From: Schistosoma mansoni
Lineage: Eukaryota; Platyhelminthes; Trematoda; Strigeidida; Schistosomatidae
Assembly (NCBI RefSeq): GCF_000237925.1
Contig: NC_031497.1
Coordinates: 24,590,178 to 24,654,177, forward strand
Direction: 5' to 3'
Length of the DNA stretch: 64,000 nt
Each line of letters opens with the position of its first letter. The first letter of the stretch is position 1. Both the position numbers and the translations under genes were made by a program. Below, in pieces: positions 40,885 to 52,319 of this stretch. The notes beneath the pieces were generated by a model that was given only the letters and a program-made list of their open reading frames with translations, had not been told where the DNA came from and made no database searches.

Positions 40885-41376
40885 ATGGTTTAGGGCTATT
40901 GACTACCCCCCAGGATTAGGTACTAGAACCCCTTCTTTTCTTAATTTATATAAAACACCTTACTCAGCAGGTATCGTCTGGTTTGTTACTTTTCGCTGGT
41001 TATGTGAAACTCTGGAGAGAAGTTGGCAAGCTGGCACTTCAGGAGGATCTGACTCGACTTCAAAGTTGGGCCGATAACAACGGACTTATCTTAAACACTT
41101 CGAAGTATAAAGTAGTTTATTTATTTAAACATAAATATTGGCACAAGAGGGCACCAGATATATATGCGCCGCTCAAATCTGGGCTGTGATACTGCCCAGG
41201 TGCCCAAACTAAAGCAGGTGTATAGAGTAGTCCATCTTAGACATGTTGCAGACTACGAATGCAACTTAGGTTACTCCCCTCTAGAGGTATCCCAAGTTGG
41301 AAAAGATCTAGAAGTGTTGGTACCCTGTGATCTGAAGTCTTACGCTAACCGCAACAACAGTGCCTTTCGAGCGAAC
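40885..41376 (+). mobile_element. LINE-B3 fragment
   Basis: Plus-strand RT fragment starting in the PQGSVLGPLLF-like block (worn) and running through [31 protein letters not shown], the nested X tail (41117-41219) and [20 protein letters not shown]. It stops abruptly at 41376, where antisense LINE-A-type sequence begins. It shares FAGY and the X insert with B1 and B2. Confidence 0.85.
41117..41219 (+). repeat. Nested 103-base X tail in LINE-B3
   Basis: Bracketed by gtataaagtagt (41105-41116) and gtatagagtagt (41220-41231). The T/A-rich end is at the left, so the tail runs antisense to LINE-B, as in the other two copies. Confidence 0.85.
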
Positions 41377-43212
41377 AATTTTCTCTTCATACAACTTTAT
41401 AAACTTACGGAGGGTCGAGGCACAGTTATTCCGAGCTTTTTGATACTGAGATTTTGTGTCATATGTCGCCAGTAACCTAAATCTGTCGTATATTTTTCTT
41501 CTCTTGCGGAGAAGGATGTGAACCTCCACACTGAACCACGGTGGGGAGTTTCTCGGCCCCCTAGGCGTAGCCCACGTGATGTGGGGTGGAGTAACTGTTA
41601 AGTATAAATTTCGAAATGGGTCCGAAGCCGTTTCAGCTGAGGACTCTTGGTCTAATGTCCAATGTACTGACGATACTGAGTGCATGATGTCTTGTATGTT
41701 TGCTTTCAGACGTCAGCGAGTCAATATAAGATCTAGTAAGGATGATTCTGGGCTCGGGTCGTATCTAGTCGCTTCTTTCACACGTTGCACTAGGGCACAT
41801 ATGATAACCGCATCAACTAGTCGTTTACTGAAAGACTGAAAAAACGCCACAGTAAGTCCTGTCTTCAAAACAGGTACGAAATATAAACCTGAAAATTACC
41901 GACCCATTAGCCTAACTAATGTGGTTATTAAAATCTTAGAACAGATTATTTAGAACGAGTTGTTTAAGTACCTGGATGAAAACCGGATCATTTAGGAGAA
42001 GCAGAATGGTTTTAGAACAGGATATTATTGTGTTACTAACTTATCAGTCGCTCGTGAGAGCTGGCGCGCTCTTAAGGACCGAAAGTCACCTGTACACGTA
42101 GCCCACATCGATTTCAGCAAAGCTTTTGATAAAGTTACACACAACCGGCTGTTATAGGAGCTAAGAAATGTTGGGATTGGAGGCAATCTATTGTTGTGGA
42201 TAAAAGACTTCCAAGTTGTGCGCCAACAATGAATATGGGTGAACTCCAAGTTGTCTAGCTTGGAAACTGTGCTTAGTGGAGTCCCCCAGGCTACAGTTTT
42301 GGGACCATTGTTATTCCTCTTGTACGTAAATGACCGCCCTCGTCTACTATCACCATCGGTCCTGATATATGCTGACGATGTCAAGATATGCAGAGCGATA
42401 CAAAGTAAGAGTTATAGCTTAGAACTTCAAAAGTACCTGGAAAAATTGTCTGAATGGTCTCAAACCTGGCAGTTGCTGATAAGTACTTCTAAGTGCATTG
42501 TGATTCATATCAGTCTTCAAGGTAGAGATACATACACGATGAATAATACTGAGTTACTTGTTGTCCAGGCACACAATGACTTAGGAGTCATAGTTATCCA
42601 AGACTTAAGGACTACTGCACACTGCTGTGCAACAGCTGCCAAAGGTTTTGGAACTTCATGGTCAATACATACGGCATTTAATCATATCGACGCTACAACG
42701 TTTTTGACATTGTACACAGTGTTAGTGCGTCCTAAACTTGAGTACTTCATACAAGCGGCTAGCCCCTGTTTAAAAAAGACAGTGAGCTTTTGGGGGAGGT
42801 TCAGAGAACAGCAGCTAAGCTGATTCCCACAACAGCTAAGCTCCCGTATGATGCTACACTGGCCAAGCTAAACCTATTCTTGCTGTCATATCAAAGAACC
42901 AGAGGCGACTTGGTTACGGTTTTCAAATTGCTTAGTGATAAATTTGCACCTGATATGCCCCCATTTTCTTGTCTTCCAAAACGGGAAATTTACGAGGACA
43001 CTCCAAGAAAGTTCACAGGCCCGGGACAAAGTACTTGTCGGCTGACTATCGACTTTCCCATCGAATCATCAACGAATGGAATTCATTACCTCAGCACGTG
43101 GTCGAGGCTCTATCCGTCTACTCTTTCAAAAGAAAGTTGGATAAACTGAGAGACCATCATTACCAGGACTAACATAGGCTACCAAACCTCCTGTTCTTTA
43201 CAAACTGAAATT
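41377..43212 (+). mobile_element. LINE-A relative with inverted 5' part (twin-priming type)
   Basis: 41377-41826 is the reverse complement of a LINE-A stretch equivalent to 26565-27130, with an internal deletion. 41830-43212 is direct and equivalent to 27521-28895. About 390 bases are missing between them. Inverted 5' plus direct 3' with loss at the joint is the signature of twin priming during LINE integration. The direct part has a LIYADDVKICRAIQ box and several stops and shifts, so it is dead and older than LINE-A. Only one side abuts LINE-B3. Confidence 0.8.
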
Positions 43213-43398
43213 GTTCTAACATAATTTAGCAGAAATGAATGTAATCATCTCAACCATACTTTGTTGTTTAATAATCTTTTCGTGTTGAGAGAGTGAAAAC
43301 GAACTATCCCTCTTTATATTCGAGAGACCCATCCCACTACGAAGAAGCAGACTCCGAAGACGCCTGGGCAAATATTGTGAACACAAAAAATCAATCTA
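43213..43398. other. Spacer between LINE copies
   Basis: An open plus-strand frame here (YSRDPSHYEEADSEDAWANI) joins straight into the LINE-C tail. It is unlike the LINE ORFs and could be unique host DNA, but there is no other support. Confidence 0.25.
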
Positions 43399-43577
43399 GT
43401 CTGGAGTTTCGTTTCTCGCACCGAGTAGTGAATTACTGGAATTCTCTACCAGAACACGTAATATCAGCACCTTCTGTTGATATATTCAAGACGAGATTGG
43501 ACCTCCACAGTGTAACAAACTGCAAGGATTAAAATAGGTCACTGGACCTCCTATCCTTATTACTGAAGACTGAAAAT
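43399..43577 (+). mobile_element. LINE-C 3' tail, separate 5'-truncated copy
   Basis: Nearly identical to 46122-46300, the end of LINE-C: last 38 codons (RVVNYWNSLPEHVISAPSVD...NCKD), short 3' untranslated region and the (GAAGACT) tail. LINE-C follows directly, giving a tail-to-head tandem. Confidence 0.85.
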
Positions 43578-46255
43578 ACGGGTCCGACTTCACCCCAGAA
43601 TTATCCGGATATCATTGTTTAAGAAGTGACAGACATAGATGCAGGAAAGGAGGTGGTGTCCTTCTATACATAGCCAATAGTATAAATATCCGCTCCTCCG
43701 TTTGTGAATCCCATGATAGTGGAACTAGTGAAGTCATTAGCTGTGAGCTCACTGTCGGATGTTGTACATTTGCACTCGGTGTCATCTATCGCAGACCAAT
43801 CTGCTTAGCTGATGACTTTATTTTAGAACACATTCGGCTATGGAGTGCAAATAACAGATGCTTGATATTAGGAGACTTTAATGCACCTGACATTAGTTGG
43901 ACTGAGATGACCACGAAATGCTCTATAAACTCATTTGATAGCATGCTCTTGGAAACAGTAATGGAACATGCATTAGTACAACATGTATCCAAACCTACAC
44001 GTTTTGGTGTAAACCAAGGTTCTTCTCTGTTGGACTTGGTAATTACCCATGAGACTGAGGATATTGCCAACCTAAATATTCTTCCCCCGTTAGTAAATAG
44101 TGATCACGCTGTTTTATCATTCACGTTTAGAGCTAGCGATATGATATACGATCAGATTAAGCCTCGCCCAAACATATGGAGAGCTAACATACCAGCCATT
44201 CAGGATTGTGCTACTAAGATAGATTGGTCAGTAGATACTAGCTCATCAGTTGACGAGGCGTGGTCTGTATTTAAAGGCAAGTTTAGTGCAGTCACGTCCC
44301 CGTTCATACCATACTTGGTGCCACGTAGACCGAACAATAGTCCACCGTGGATAAATAAAGAAGTTAAGAAACTTCTTAGGCGTAGAAAAAAACACTGGAA
44401 CATGTTCATCTCTACTGGCTTGGAACAGTACAGATCTAATTATTGTAAGATTAGAAATACTTGTAAAGCGTTAATTAGTAGGACTAGACGGTCATACGAA
44501 AAACAATTGGTTAGGGATTGCAAACATAGTCCAAAACGGTTATTCTCGTATATAAAGAGGCGAACTCAGAGAAGTGATGGAATACCATCACTTTTGATAC
44601 AAGAAAATCCGTTAAGTTTGGCAAGGAATGATACCGAAAAAGCGGAAGCTTTTTCGGAATATTTCAGTAAAGTTTTTTCTACCAATAATGAGGAACGATC
44701 ACCTATTCATTGTGATTGTGGCGACTTGTTGATGGACCCTGTAGTTATTAAGAAAGAAACTGTTTTAAGCCTACTTCAGCATCTCAAACCCGATAAGTCT
44801 AGTGGTCCTGGTGATATTCATCCTCGAATTATGAAAGCCCTCTCAGATGTTATTGCTGAACCCTTAGCAATACTGTTTGATATGTCCCTGCGACAGTCCA
44901 GATTGCCCAGAGACTGGAAAGACGCAATAATCAGTCCAGTGTATAAGGCTGGGAGTAGGGATTTAGTTAGTAACTATCGTCCCGTCAGCTTAACTAGTGC
45001 AGTTGTAAAACTAATGGAAAAAATTATTAGGATGGCTGTTATAAACTACGTGGAAAGACATGATCTTTTGTCAAAGGAACATTATGGTTTTCGAAAAGGT
45101 CTATCATGTTTGACAAATCTTCTCATTGCAAGAGAAGATTGGGCTGAGGCAAAAGATCGCAATATTCCTATAGATGTCATTTTCATAGATCTAAGTAAAG
45201 CCTTTGATAAGGTTTCCCATTCTGGTCTTAAATCAAAACTAGAAAGTTTTGGAATTCATTATGCAGTCATAGACTGGATAAGTGACTTTCTTCATGAAAG
45301 GAGACAAAGGGTAAGAGTAAATGGGGCTCTCTCATCATGGGGACTAGTAAAAAGTGGCGTCCCCCAAGGCACGATTTTAGGTCCTCTTCTCTTTTTACTT
45401 TATATAAATGAATTACCAGCTATAGCTAAGTCATCCGTCCTACTATTCGCCGATGACATTAAGATTTGGAGACCCACATATAGCATGTCAGACAGAATAG
45501 TTTTACAGGAAGATCTCAACTCATTAGTGGCATGGATGAACGGGTGGTCACTAGAAGTAAACCCTAATAAAAGTGTAGTGATGCAATTAAATAACTACGA
45601 TGATTCGTATCACTACACAATATGTGGACTAGTGTTGCCCAAAGTAAGATTCTATAAAGATTTAGGAGTCATACTAAGTAATGATCTCAAAACAACCAGT
45701 CACTGTAAGGCTGCTGCTGCAAAAGGCTATAGGGTATTATGGTCTATTCGTAGATCTTTCCGGTATCTGGATGGGGAAATGTTTAGATTATTATACCCAA
45801 CTTTCGTACGGCCACATTTGGAATATGGGATTCAAGCAGCGAGTACTTGTTTCAAATATGAGGCGGATATGTTGGAACGAGTCCAACGCCGCGGGACAAA
45901 AATGGTAAAAGGCCTATCTGGCCTATCTTATGAAGACAGACTGAGACACCTCAACTTATTTCCGTTATCTTGCCGGCGAATACGGGGTGATCTAATATTG
46001 GCATATCGTATCCTGAAAGATGACCTTGATACTAACATGTCCTATCTTTTCCTCCCGTCTAGGGCTGATCATTTGAGAGGACATTCAAAGAAAGTCCAAA
46101 AACCGAGATCAAATCGTCTACGTCTGGAGTTTCGTTTCTCGCACCGAGTAGTGAATTACTGGAATTCTCTACCAGAACACGTAATATCAGCACCTTCTGT
46201 TGATATATTCAAGACGAGATTGGACCTCCACAGTGTAACAAACTGCAAGGATTAA
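43574..46255 (+). CDS. LINE-C ORF2, partial endonuclease plus complete reverse transcriptase, uninterrupted
   Basis: Open for 893 codons from the truncation point; the first ATG (43862 is TTG-initiated in-frame) is not a natural start. Endonuclease remnants: KGGGVLLYIA, LILGDFNAPDISW and NSDHAVLSFTF. RT: SSGPGDIHPRIMKALSD, ISPVYKAGSRDLVSNYRPVS, FIDLSKAFDKVSH, SGVPQGTILGPLLFLLYINE and LLFADDIKIW. The C-terminus has LRGHSKKVQKPRSNRLRLEF. RT looks intact, but the N-terminal endonuclease motifs (Asn and Glu) are missing, so it is not autonomous. The clean frame suggests a young insertion. Confidence 0.85.
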   Translation, partial: KYGSDFTPELSGYHCLRSDRHRCRKGGGVLLYIANSINIRSSVCESHDSGTSEVISCELTVGCCTFALGVIYRRPICLADDFILEHIRLWSANNRCLILGDFNAPDISWTEMTTKCSINSFDSMLLETVMEHALVQHVSKPTRFGVNQGSSLLDLVITHETEDIANLNILPPLVNSDHAVLSFTFRASDMIYDQIKPRPNIWRANIPAIQDCATKIDWSVDTSSSVDEAWSVFKGKFSAVTSPFIPYLVPRRPNNSPPWINKEVKKLLRRRKKHWNMFISTGLEQYRSNYCKIRNTCKALISRTRRSYEKQLVRDCKHSPKRLFSYIKRRTQRSDGIPSLLIQENPLSLARNDTEKAEAFSEYFSKVFSTNNEERSPIHCDCGDLLMDPVVIKKETVLSLLQHLKPDKSSGPGDIHPRIMKALSDVIAEPLAILFDMSLRQSRLPRDWKDAIISPVYKAGSRDLVSNYRPVSLTSAVVKLMEKIIRMAVINYVERHDLLSKEHYGFRKGLSCLTNLLIAREDWAEAKDRNIPIDVIFIDLSKAFDKVSHSGLKSKLESFGIHYAVIDWISDFLHERRQRVRVNGALSSWGLVKSGVPQGTILGPLLFLLYINELPAIAKSSVLLFADDIKIWRPTYSMSDRIVLQEDLNSLVAWMNGWSLEVNPNKSVVMQLNNYDDSYHYTICGLVLPKVRFYKDLGVILSNDLKTTSHCKAAAAKGYRVLWSIRRSFRYLDGEMFRLLYPTFVRPHLEYGIQAASTCFKYEADMLERVQRRGTKMVKGLSGLSYEDRLRHLNLFPLSCRRIRGDLILAYRILKDDLDTNMSYLFLPSRADHLRGHSKKVQKPRSNRLRLEFRFSHRVVNYWNSLPEHVISAPSVDIFKTRLDLHSVTNCKD

Positions 46256-46307
46256 AATAGGTCACTGGACCTCCTATCCTTATTACTGAAGACTGAAGAT
46301 TGAAGAC
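43578..46307 (+). mobile_element. LINE-C (CR1-type, SR1-like), 5'-truncated within the endonuclease
   Basis: Same family layout as LINE-A, with a different sequence and a tail of gaagactgaagattgaagac. It starts in the middle of the endonuclease domain and has no ORF1. It ends 78 bases before the TBCA start codon. No target duplication was recognised. Confidence 0.85.
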
Positions 46308-46385
46308 TTTTACTTGGTTTCTCAAGGTCGTTGGTGAACGAAGTTGATTTTATTCCAGTTTGAATTTTTCCCGTTCTGAACGATT
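46308..46385 (+). promoter_or_regulatory. Remaining upstream region of TBCA
   Basis: Only 78 bases lie between the LINE-C tail and the TBCA start codon. A pyrimidine-rich ttttattccag near 46350-46360 could be a splice acceptor for a leader exon or for trans-splicing. No TATA box is clear, so the promoter may lie inside or beyond LINE-C. Confidence 0.4.
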
Positions 46386-46820
46386 ATGACAGACAAGCGG
46401 CTTAGGACACTAAGTATCAACACTAATGTAGTCAAACGGTAAGTGCGTTACGTCGTACCTTTACTTGGTCAGGATTCTAAAGGAAAAGTCTAAGTACGAA
46501 GAAGAGGTTGTTAAAAATACGGGGATTTACAACAATAAGGTTGCTGCACAGGCTGATGAGCATGATATTAAAATGGCGGTATGAATTTTGCGTACAATAA
46601 CTTGCGAAAAAGCGAGCAATTTTAGACGAATCCAGAATGATGGTTCCAGACTGCCAATTCAGACTTACCAAAGCTATTAAGGAACTGGAAAGTGCTGCAG
46701 AGGTACGTATGTAAAGTAATGGTTTCAAATTGTCTGTAGGAGTGTGAAGAATTCAGAGACACAGAAGAATACAAACAGGCGGAATGCCTATTGCAGGAAT
46801 GTTTAAATACAAGTTCGTAG
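46386..46820 (+). CDS. TBCA: Tubulin-binding cofactor A, 109 residues, four exons
   Basis: Cytosolic chaperone that captures beta-tubulin during alpha/beta heterodimer assembly. Exons 46386-46438, 46473-46578, 46613-46702 and 46740-46820 join in phase (introns 34, 34 and 37 bases, GT/AG). MTDKRLRTLSINTNVVKRIL aligns with human MADPRVRQIKIKTGVVKRL; DESRMMVPDCQFRLTKAIKE with QESRMMIPDCQRRLEAAYLD; EEFRDTEEYKQAECLLQE with KDLEEAEEYKEARLVLDS. The length is close to the human 108. It is all-helical, as expected of its three-helix bundle. It ends at TAG, with a possible poly(A) signal ATTAAA near 46935. Intact. Very short introns are typical of the 5' ends of schistosome genes. Confidence 0.95.
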
Positions 46821-48900
46821 AAATGGTTGTGAATCACTGTAATATATAGTGCTGTACATTAAGAGTAGGGTTACTTCCCATTCTGAATCGTTTTATTGCC
46901 AGTTTATGGAAAAAGCAATCAATTATTAAGTGTATTAAATAGTTTCCCCTTGTTTTTTAACTGAAGGGTCGTGGGAATCATACTTCCTTTCTGATAATAT
47001 AGGTGGATGCACACGCTAGTATATGTCCATTTAGTTAGTTCGTAAAATAAAAGCATCTCCCCCACTACTAAATTCTACTCATATATTGTTGTTGGTATTC
47101 ATATTGAAGCCGAAAGATGTTTGCGATGCCGGTCAAATATATGAAATGGAGTTCACTTCTCGACCACAACCAAGGTGCTAATCAGATTCCTGTGAAATAG
47201 TTTATTCAGATCTATTTCCATTCGGAGCAGATTATCGTGTCCCTTATGCTTCATTTCGCGATAGGACGCTTTAGCGATTTTGCCATCGGTAGTGAGTGCA
47301 ACCTGCTAAAATAGAAACATAATATCCTGCATAACTGGTATAAGTTAGAAGAACTGAGAGCTAATAATTGAGACATTTTCGTTCCTCAGTACTATAATAG
47401 CTAAAAGACTTTGGTGTTGCTCCAGTTTGATTAGGTCTCTGGAAAGCCTCATGCATATAAGACCTATTGTAAATCAAAGTCTAGTGACGTCGGGAAGAAA
47501 TCTTGCTCTAAGTAGTGTGTAAAAAATTGTCTAGAAATTTCCCACCCTAAAATACATACTTCCCTGGCACTTCACGAATAGTCAGGTTCCCTTGTGAAAT
47601 ACTACACATGCAGTACACCAGTTTATGATTTCTGGATGGGGGTGTAGTTGTGCATTGTCGCAGAACTCAGTGGTCCTTGTTCAGATCCTCGATCTGTCGC
47701 AATAGTAGGCATATATTCTGGAAATTGTCACCGGGCATTTTCTCGAGGGTTTGTTTAGTCAGCTATATCTTACCATGAAGGGTGGTGACAACATTTAAAT
47801 AGGGGGTCACGTCGAGTAGTTTTCAAATAAAAAAGACGGCTGGTATGTGGGTCTATGTTCGTGTTATGCATTTTCGCACGAAGTATATCCTTAGGTTTGA
47901 AGACGATAAGATGTAGAGTGAAGATCGATAAAAGTCCTATTGTGGTGGCACCCGTTACACTGACTGACACTAGGAATCTATCCTAGCGAAGATTCTTCGA
48001 GTAGTTATGATGGGTTGGTAAGGTGAATTATGAATGCTCTCTTCTAATAGCCAGTTGCGGAACGTAGTCCAGAAACTATGAAGACATTACAAGACAACTA
48101 AGTGTCTGCCGTTTAGATTTATTAAGTGTCAGGTCGCAAACTGTTGTATGCGAGTCGAGTTTGAGAGATCAAAGAAAAGTCTCAAACGGATTATCGGCTG
48201 ACTGAACACCCAATGTTCCACCTGGGATTTTCCAAATTAAGTTAATTTCTTATATGACCCTTTCAAAACTAATAAATGGATTAAGATATACTGGATGTCT
48301 GGAGGCTAGACTGTTATAGCATAGAGCCGTCTATGATAACACACAATTCTGACTTGATGACATATGCAACTGTTAGTGTTCTCGTTAGCTATTACCCGTA
48401 AGGCTTTATGTACTATACATCTATATCATAAATTGATTAAGGCGTCCAACTTTTGGTTAGTTCATCTAAGACTCAACCGTGAAGCAGTGTGGATAGTCAC
48501 GATTACTTCCAGCCATCTACGCACCTGTATTCACTATAGAACTGTCATATTACAGTTAACATAGCAAGAAACTTTTCAAGGTAATTAGGACATGCACTTA
48601 GATTATTCACTTGCAACTGTAGCATGTCAAACCTTGGTATGTTGGAATGAGACTTTGACCACTTCTTCAACAACTATCTCTTTGAATTCTGGCTTACATA
48701 AATAATAGTATCTTTAATTAAATTAGGAACCATTTTTTGTTACCTCTGCATCTCTCGACCTAGGTACGTATTTCGGAACTGGCTGTTGTTTTATGTCATC
48801 TTAGGACGTGATTATATTGTCTGTATTGAAAATGGGGAATCTGATTATAAAATTTCGTGAACCTGTCGTACACCACAATAGTTTCTATCAGAAGTACTAA
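46821..48900. other. No gene recognised
   Basis: The TBCA 3' untranslated region takes the first 100-150 bases. The rest holds only short frames without known content. Confidence 0.4.
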
Positions 48901-48929
48901 AGTCTAAGGTGAGCCCTCGCATGTACACA

Positions 48930-49524
48930 ATGATGGTCACAGACACTACTTGCTTACGCCTGTCACTCCTCGTGGAGTAGCATAATCCGCCCACCAGGAT
49001 TCTATAAAACTATGTACAGATCAATCCTTCTCAGTTATTTCCTACTGCTATTCACTTTTGATGTGTACCTTTAATTCCTGACACAATTAATTCATTGGTC
49101 TCCCTCTTTTTTTATCCTTTTAGGATTCCAAATTAGCACTAGCTTCGTGATGCCGTTTGATCACGAGTTCCTAACTAGGTTTAAATCCAGAATTTCGATG
49201 ACCACGTTAGGATCCTGCGTATTTGTGAGCGAATGGGGTGGTGTTTGTTCGCTAAAGCCACTCTGGGATACGTAAATTTGATAAGTGGTACCCAATATTG
49301 AAGCGATTTCGACTAAAAGCAGTTCTTGTTAGGCCAAAAACACTTGTAAGTACGCGGAAACAAACTTTTAAGAGCTACATACGAAGTGATTCAAATTAAA
49401 ACCAATCCCAATCCAGCACTTACTACGCATCTCATGTAATATGTTGTAGTGGACGAGGTCATAGTAAAAACAAAAGAGAGCTCGAATGGCGTCAAGTAAC
49501 GAAATATGTCAATTTTGGTATATG
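48930..49524. other. Mostly unrecognised, small RTE-like snippet near 48960-48985
   Basis: The minus strand of 48960-48985 (tatgctactccacgaggagtgacaggcg) resembles the RTE-like ORF end at 14571-14600. Confidence 0.3.
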
Positions 49525-50232
49525 AAGCATCCTGATGGACAGTGAAACATGGCCGATAAGAGTAGAGGATATTCGTAGGCTACCAGTTTTCGATCATAGG
49601 TGTCTTCGAAGCATTGCTCGTATATCCTGGGACCACCGAGTAAGTAATGCAGATGTTAGGAAACGGGTACTAGGTAAGGATGGCAAGTCGATTGACGAAA
49701 TAGTGAAACTTAATCAGTTGAGATGGCTGGGACACGTGTTACGTATGCCCAACAACCGACGTGCAATGCTTTATGGTGTAGGAATAGGTTGGAAGAAAGC
49801 TAGGGGCGGCCAGACCAAAAGATGACACAAATCCATGAAGTCACTGACAAGTGGATTGAGCCATGTTGGTAGGTGTAGACTGCCTGGTTGAGATCCGCGA
49901 GATGATAGCAATCCATGGTTAGAGACCTTGAATGACATGGCTCAAAATCGTTTGCAATGGCGAAGGTGCATCTATTCCTAGTGTTCTTCCAAATTCTAAT
50001 CTTCTGAATTCTTCATGTCTCTATCTTTTTCTCTTTCCAAATTTATTTCACTGGATTATACTCCTTGAATAACATCTTCAAACCGTAATCTTTCCGATTA
50101 CTGCTTATACCCTTACTACTTCTACCACTATGGGATTTGAATAGACAACTGCATCTCTGTGTTAATGTGGTTATGGCAAATCGAACTGATGTACGTACGT
50201 ACGAAGTTCTACGTTGTGACTGACTGAGTATC
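49525..50232 (+). mobile_element. RTE-type LINE (SR2-like), 5'-truncated
   Basis: Plus-strand C-terminal RTE sequence ([35 protein letters not shown]) and the full 3' tail ending gttgtgactgactgag. It is closely similar to 9881-10560 in reverse. A six-residue deletion lies after RMPNN, and several stops follow. No convincing target duplication. Confidence 0.85.
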
Positions 50233-52319
50233 ATATATGGAAACACTTATAGTGAGCTTCAGTTGCGATAAACATAACGCATTATGTCGTAGTTCAGGCA
50301 TCTGACGCGAAGCAGGATTTACATATTGTATTTTGGTCATCAGAAGCGTTGAAAAGATTTGAAGTTTCATAGTAGTGGTGAAAGTGGCAAAATCTACCTG
50401 TTTTGGAATTCGTTAATGAAACAACTTGGATAAAACTACGGGGTTACAAAGCGGTTCATCGTTTCTTATATACCGATATACAAAACAAACTGGTGGTAAA
50501 ACCAGCGGAAATAAATATAAAGCAGAAGATACCCAAACAATTAGAATAGATTGTATGACATTTTCAGTAGAAACGGATTTTAATTTACGTACTAGGAGAT
50601 ACGTGAAGACCTATGCTAGTTTAAAGGAATTATTCAAAACAGTACGTGATAGCATGGTTATTCAATCGATTTTATTTAATTAGTACCCCACCTCATTCAC
50701 CAAGTTATTACAAAATAAGTACCAGAGAAAATATTTCAAGCACTGCGGGTATATTTACCCCAGAAGTGCAAAAGAAATACAGAAACTATGAAACACAGAC
50801 TCATAACTAGTACTGGTACAGGTCCAACTTTGATTCCGGGAGAATCTTCTGAATAAAATAGGAAAACAGGGTTTTTCTGTGCAGTTGGCGCGACTGGTCG
50901 TCTAGCTGAAGAAGCCGGTGCCTGAAAATGGAATACATTGTACGCATTACGAGTAAGACTTTTGAAAATGAATGCATTTAGGGAAACGATAATATAACCT
51001 GATATATGTCCTACTTCTGTTAACTAACAAGATCCAAGTATTTGGAGGGCAATCTTAATCTCCTTTATAGAACAAACAACAAATATTTTATGGAACACAG
51101 TTAATTATTCTCAACCATTTTTGACTTATCGCTTGCAATTCTATTAAACGTATCTATCTTAAGTGCGACTACAAAGAAACACGAGTGCTATGGTTTGTCC
51201 TACTGTTGTTAGAGCAGAAAACCAAAAACGTCCACCAAAGTACTATCGTTCCACTAGATTTATTAGTAACACAATTTCGGCGATTAAAAATGTTTCAGGA
51301 TAAGTTACTTGGTCAAGTAGTGTATGAGTTGTCCCGTTTTTTAATCCAAAATTGTTTATTGCGGCACAATTTTAGTACCCATTTCCTTTCCAAATCACTA
51401 AATTCCCAAAAATAATTAGACTATGAAGTGCTGAAGAGGCTTTGTAGCTTGGGTGGATGGATTCGGTTGTTATCTAAATAAAATGGTTTGATTGAGAAGC
51501 TCTATACGTTGATTATGACTGATTGATAATCAATGATCTTATTTAACGGCAATGTTAGGGCTTGGAAAGGAGTCCGCAGCAATAAACACAGATTTTCACA
51601 AGACGGTAGTCTTAATGAATTAGTGATATAGTCTGTGCTGTTGCCCTTGAAGTAAATTAAACAGAGGTGCTTTAATATCTACTGATGGTGAATACTAAAA
51701 CAACTACACATTCTATGAGATAAGGCTGCTTCAGTGATCAGAAACGAACGGAAAGTGATTATAAGCTAATGGTAAACGAGAACAGCAGATTCGACACAAT
51801 ATTTAGGCAGAACTATCTGTTATACGGCTATGTAAATTCAATGAAACTGATTCATTGTAAAAGATTTATGCTATCAGGAATCATAAAAACAATAAAAATA
51901 CAGATGTTAAACATTCAGCGAATCTAGTTAAATGTACATGCGACTGTGACAAATGCAGCATACGTCCCACAAACATACATGTAAGCTTATTTAGGTTACA
52001 AGAGAAAGTTAAACAGGAGTTTCCTCTAAAATAATAAACTGTATCTATAAACAGTAAAATAAAGAGCTAGACTATTGACTGTTAAAAAGCAGAGTAAGAC
52101 AGTCAACTAAAGTGAACAATCTACTAAGGCTTTTCAGCGCAGATAGCTTATCAATATTACAGAAGTGTTGGATATGAAGCAGATATTGCGTAGTATTCGA
52201 CACACATTATAGGTATTATGCTAATCCATATATAGTTAGCTATCAAAAATAATTACAGCGTAAACGAAAGATAAATCACAGGAACCTGCTGTACTTCGAC
52301 TAGCTGATAAAATTTAACC
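50233..52319. other. No gene recognised
   Basis: An AT-rich stretch. Frames at 50426-50683 and 51185-51415 have no recognisable content and no splice context. A ctgaagaagcc word at 50906 is like the hammerhead-like motif at 59095 but lacks its stem. Confidence 0.35.

Noticed and set aside
50906-50931. A second hammerhead-like motif
   Set aside because: CTGAAGA is present but the following bases form no stem II and there is no GAAAC or GTC.
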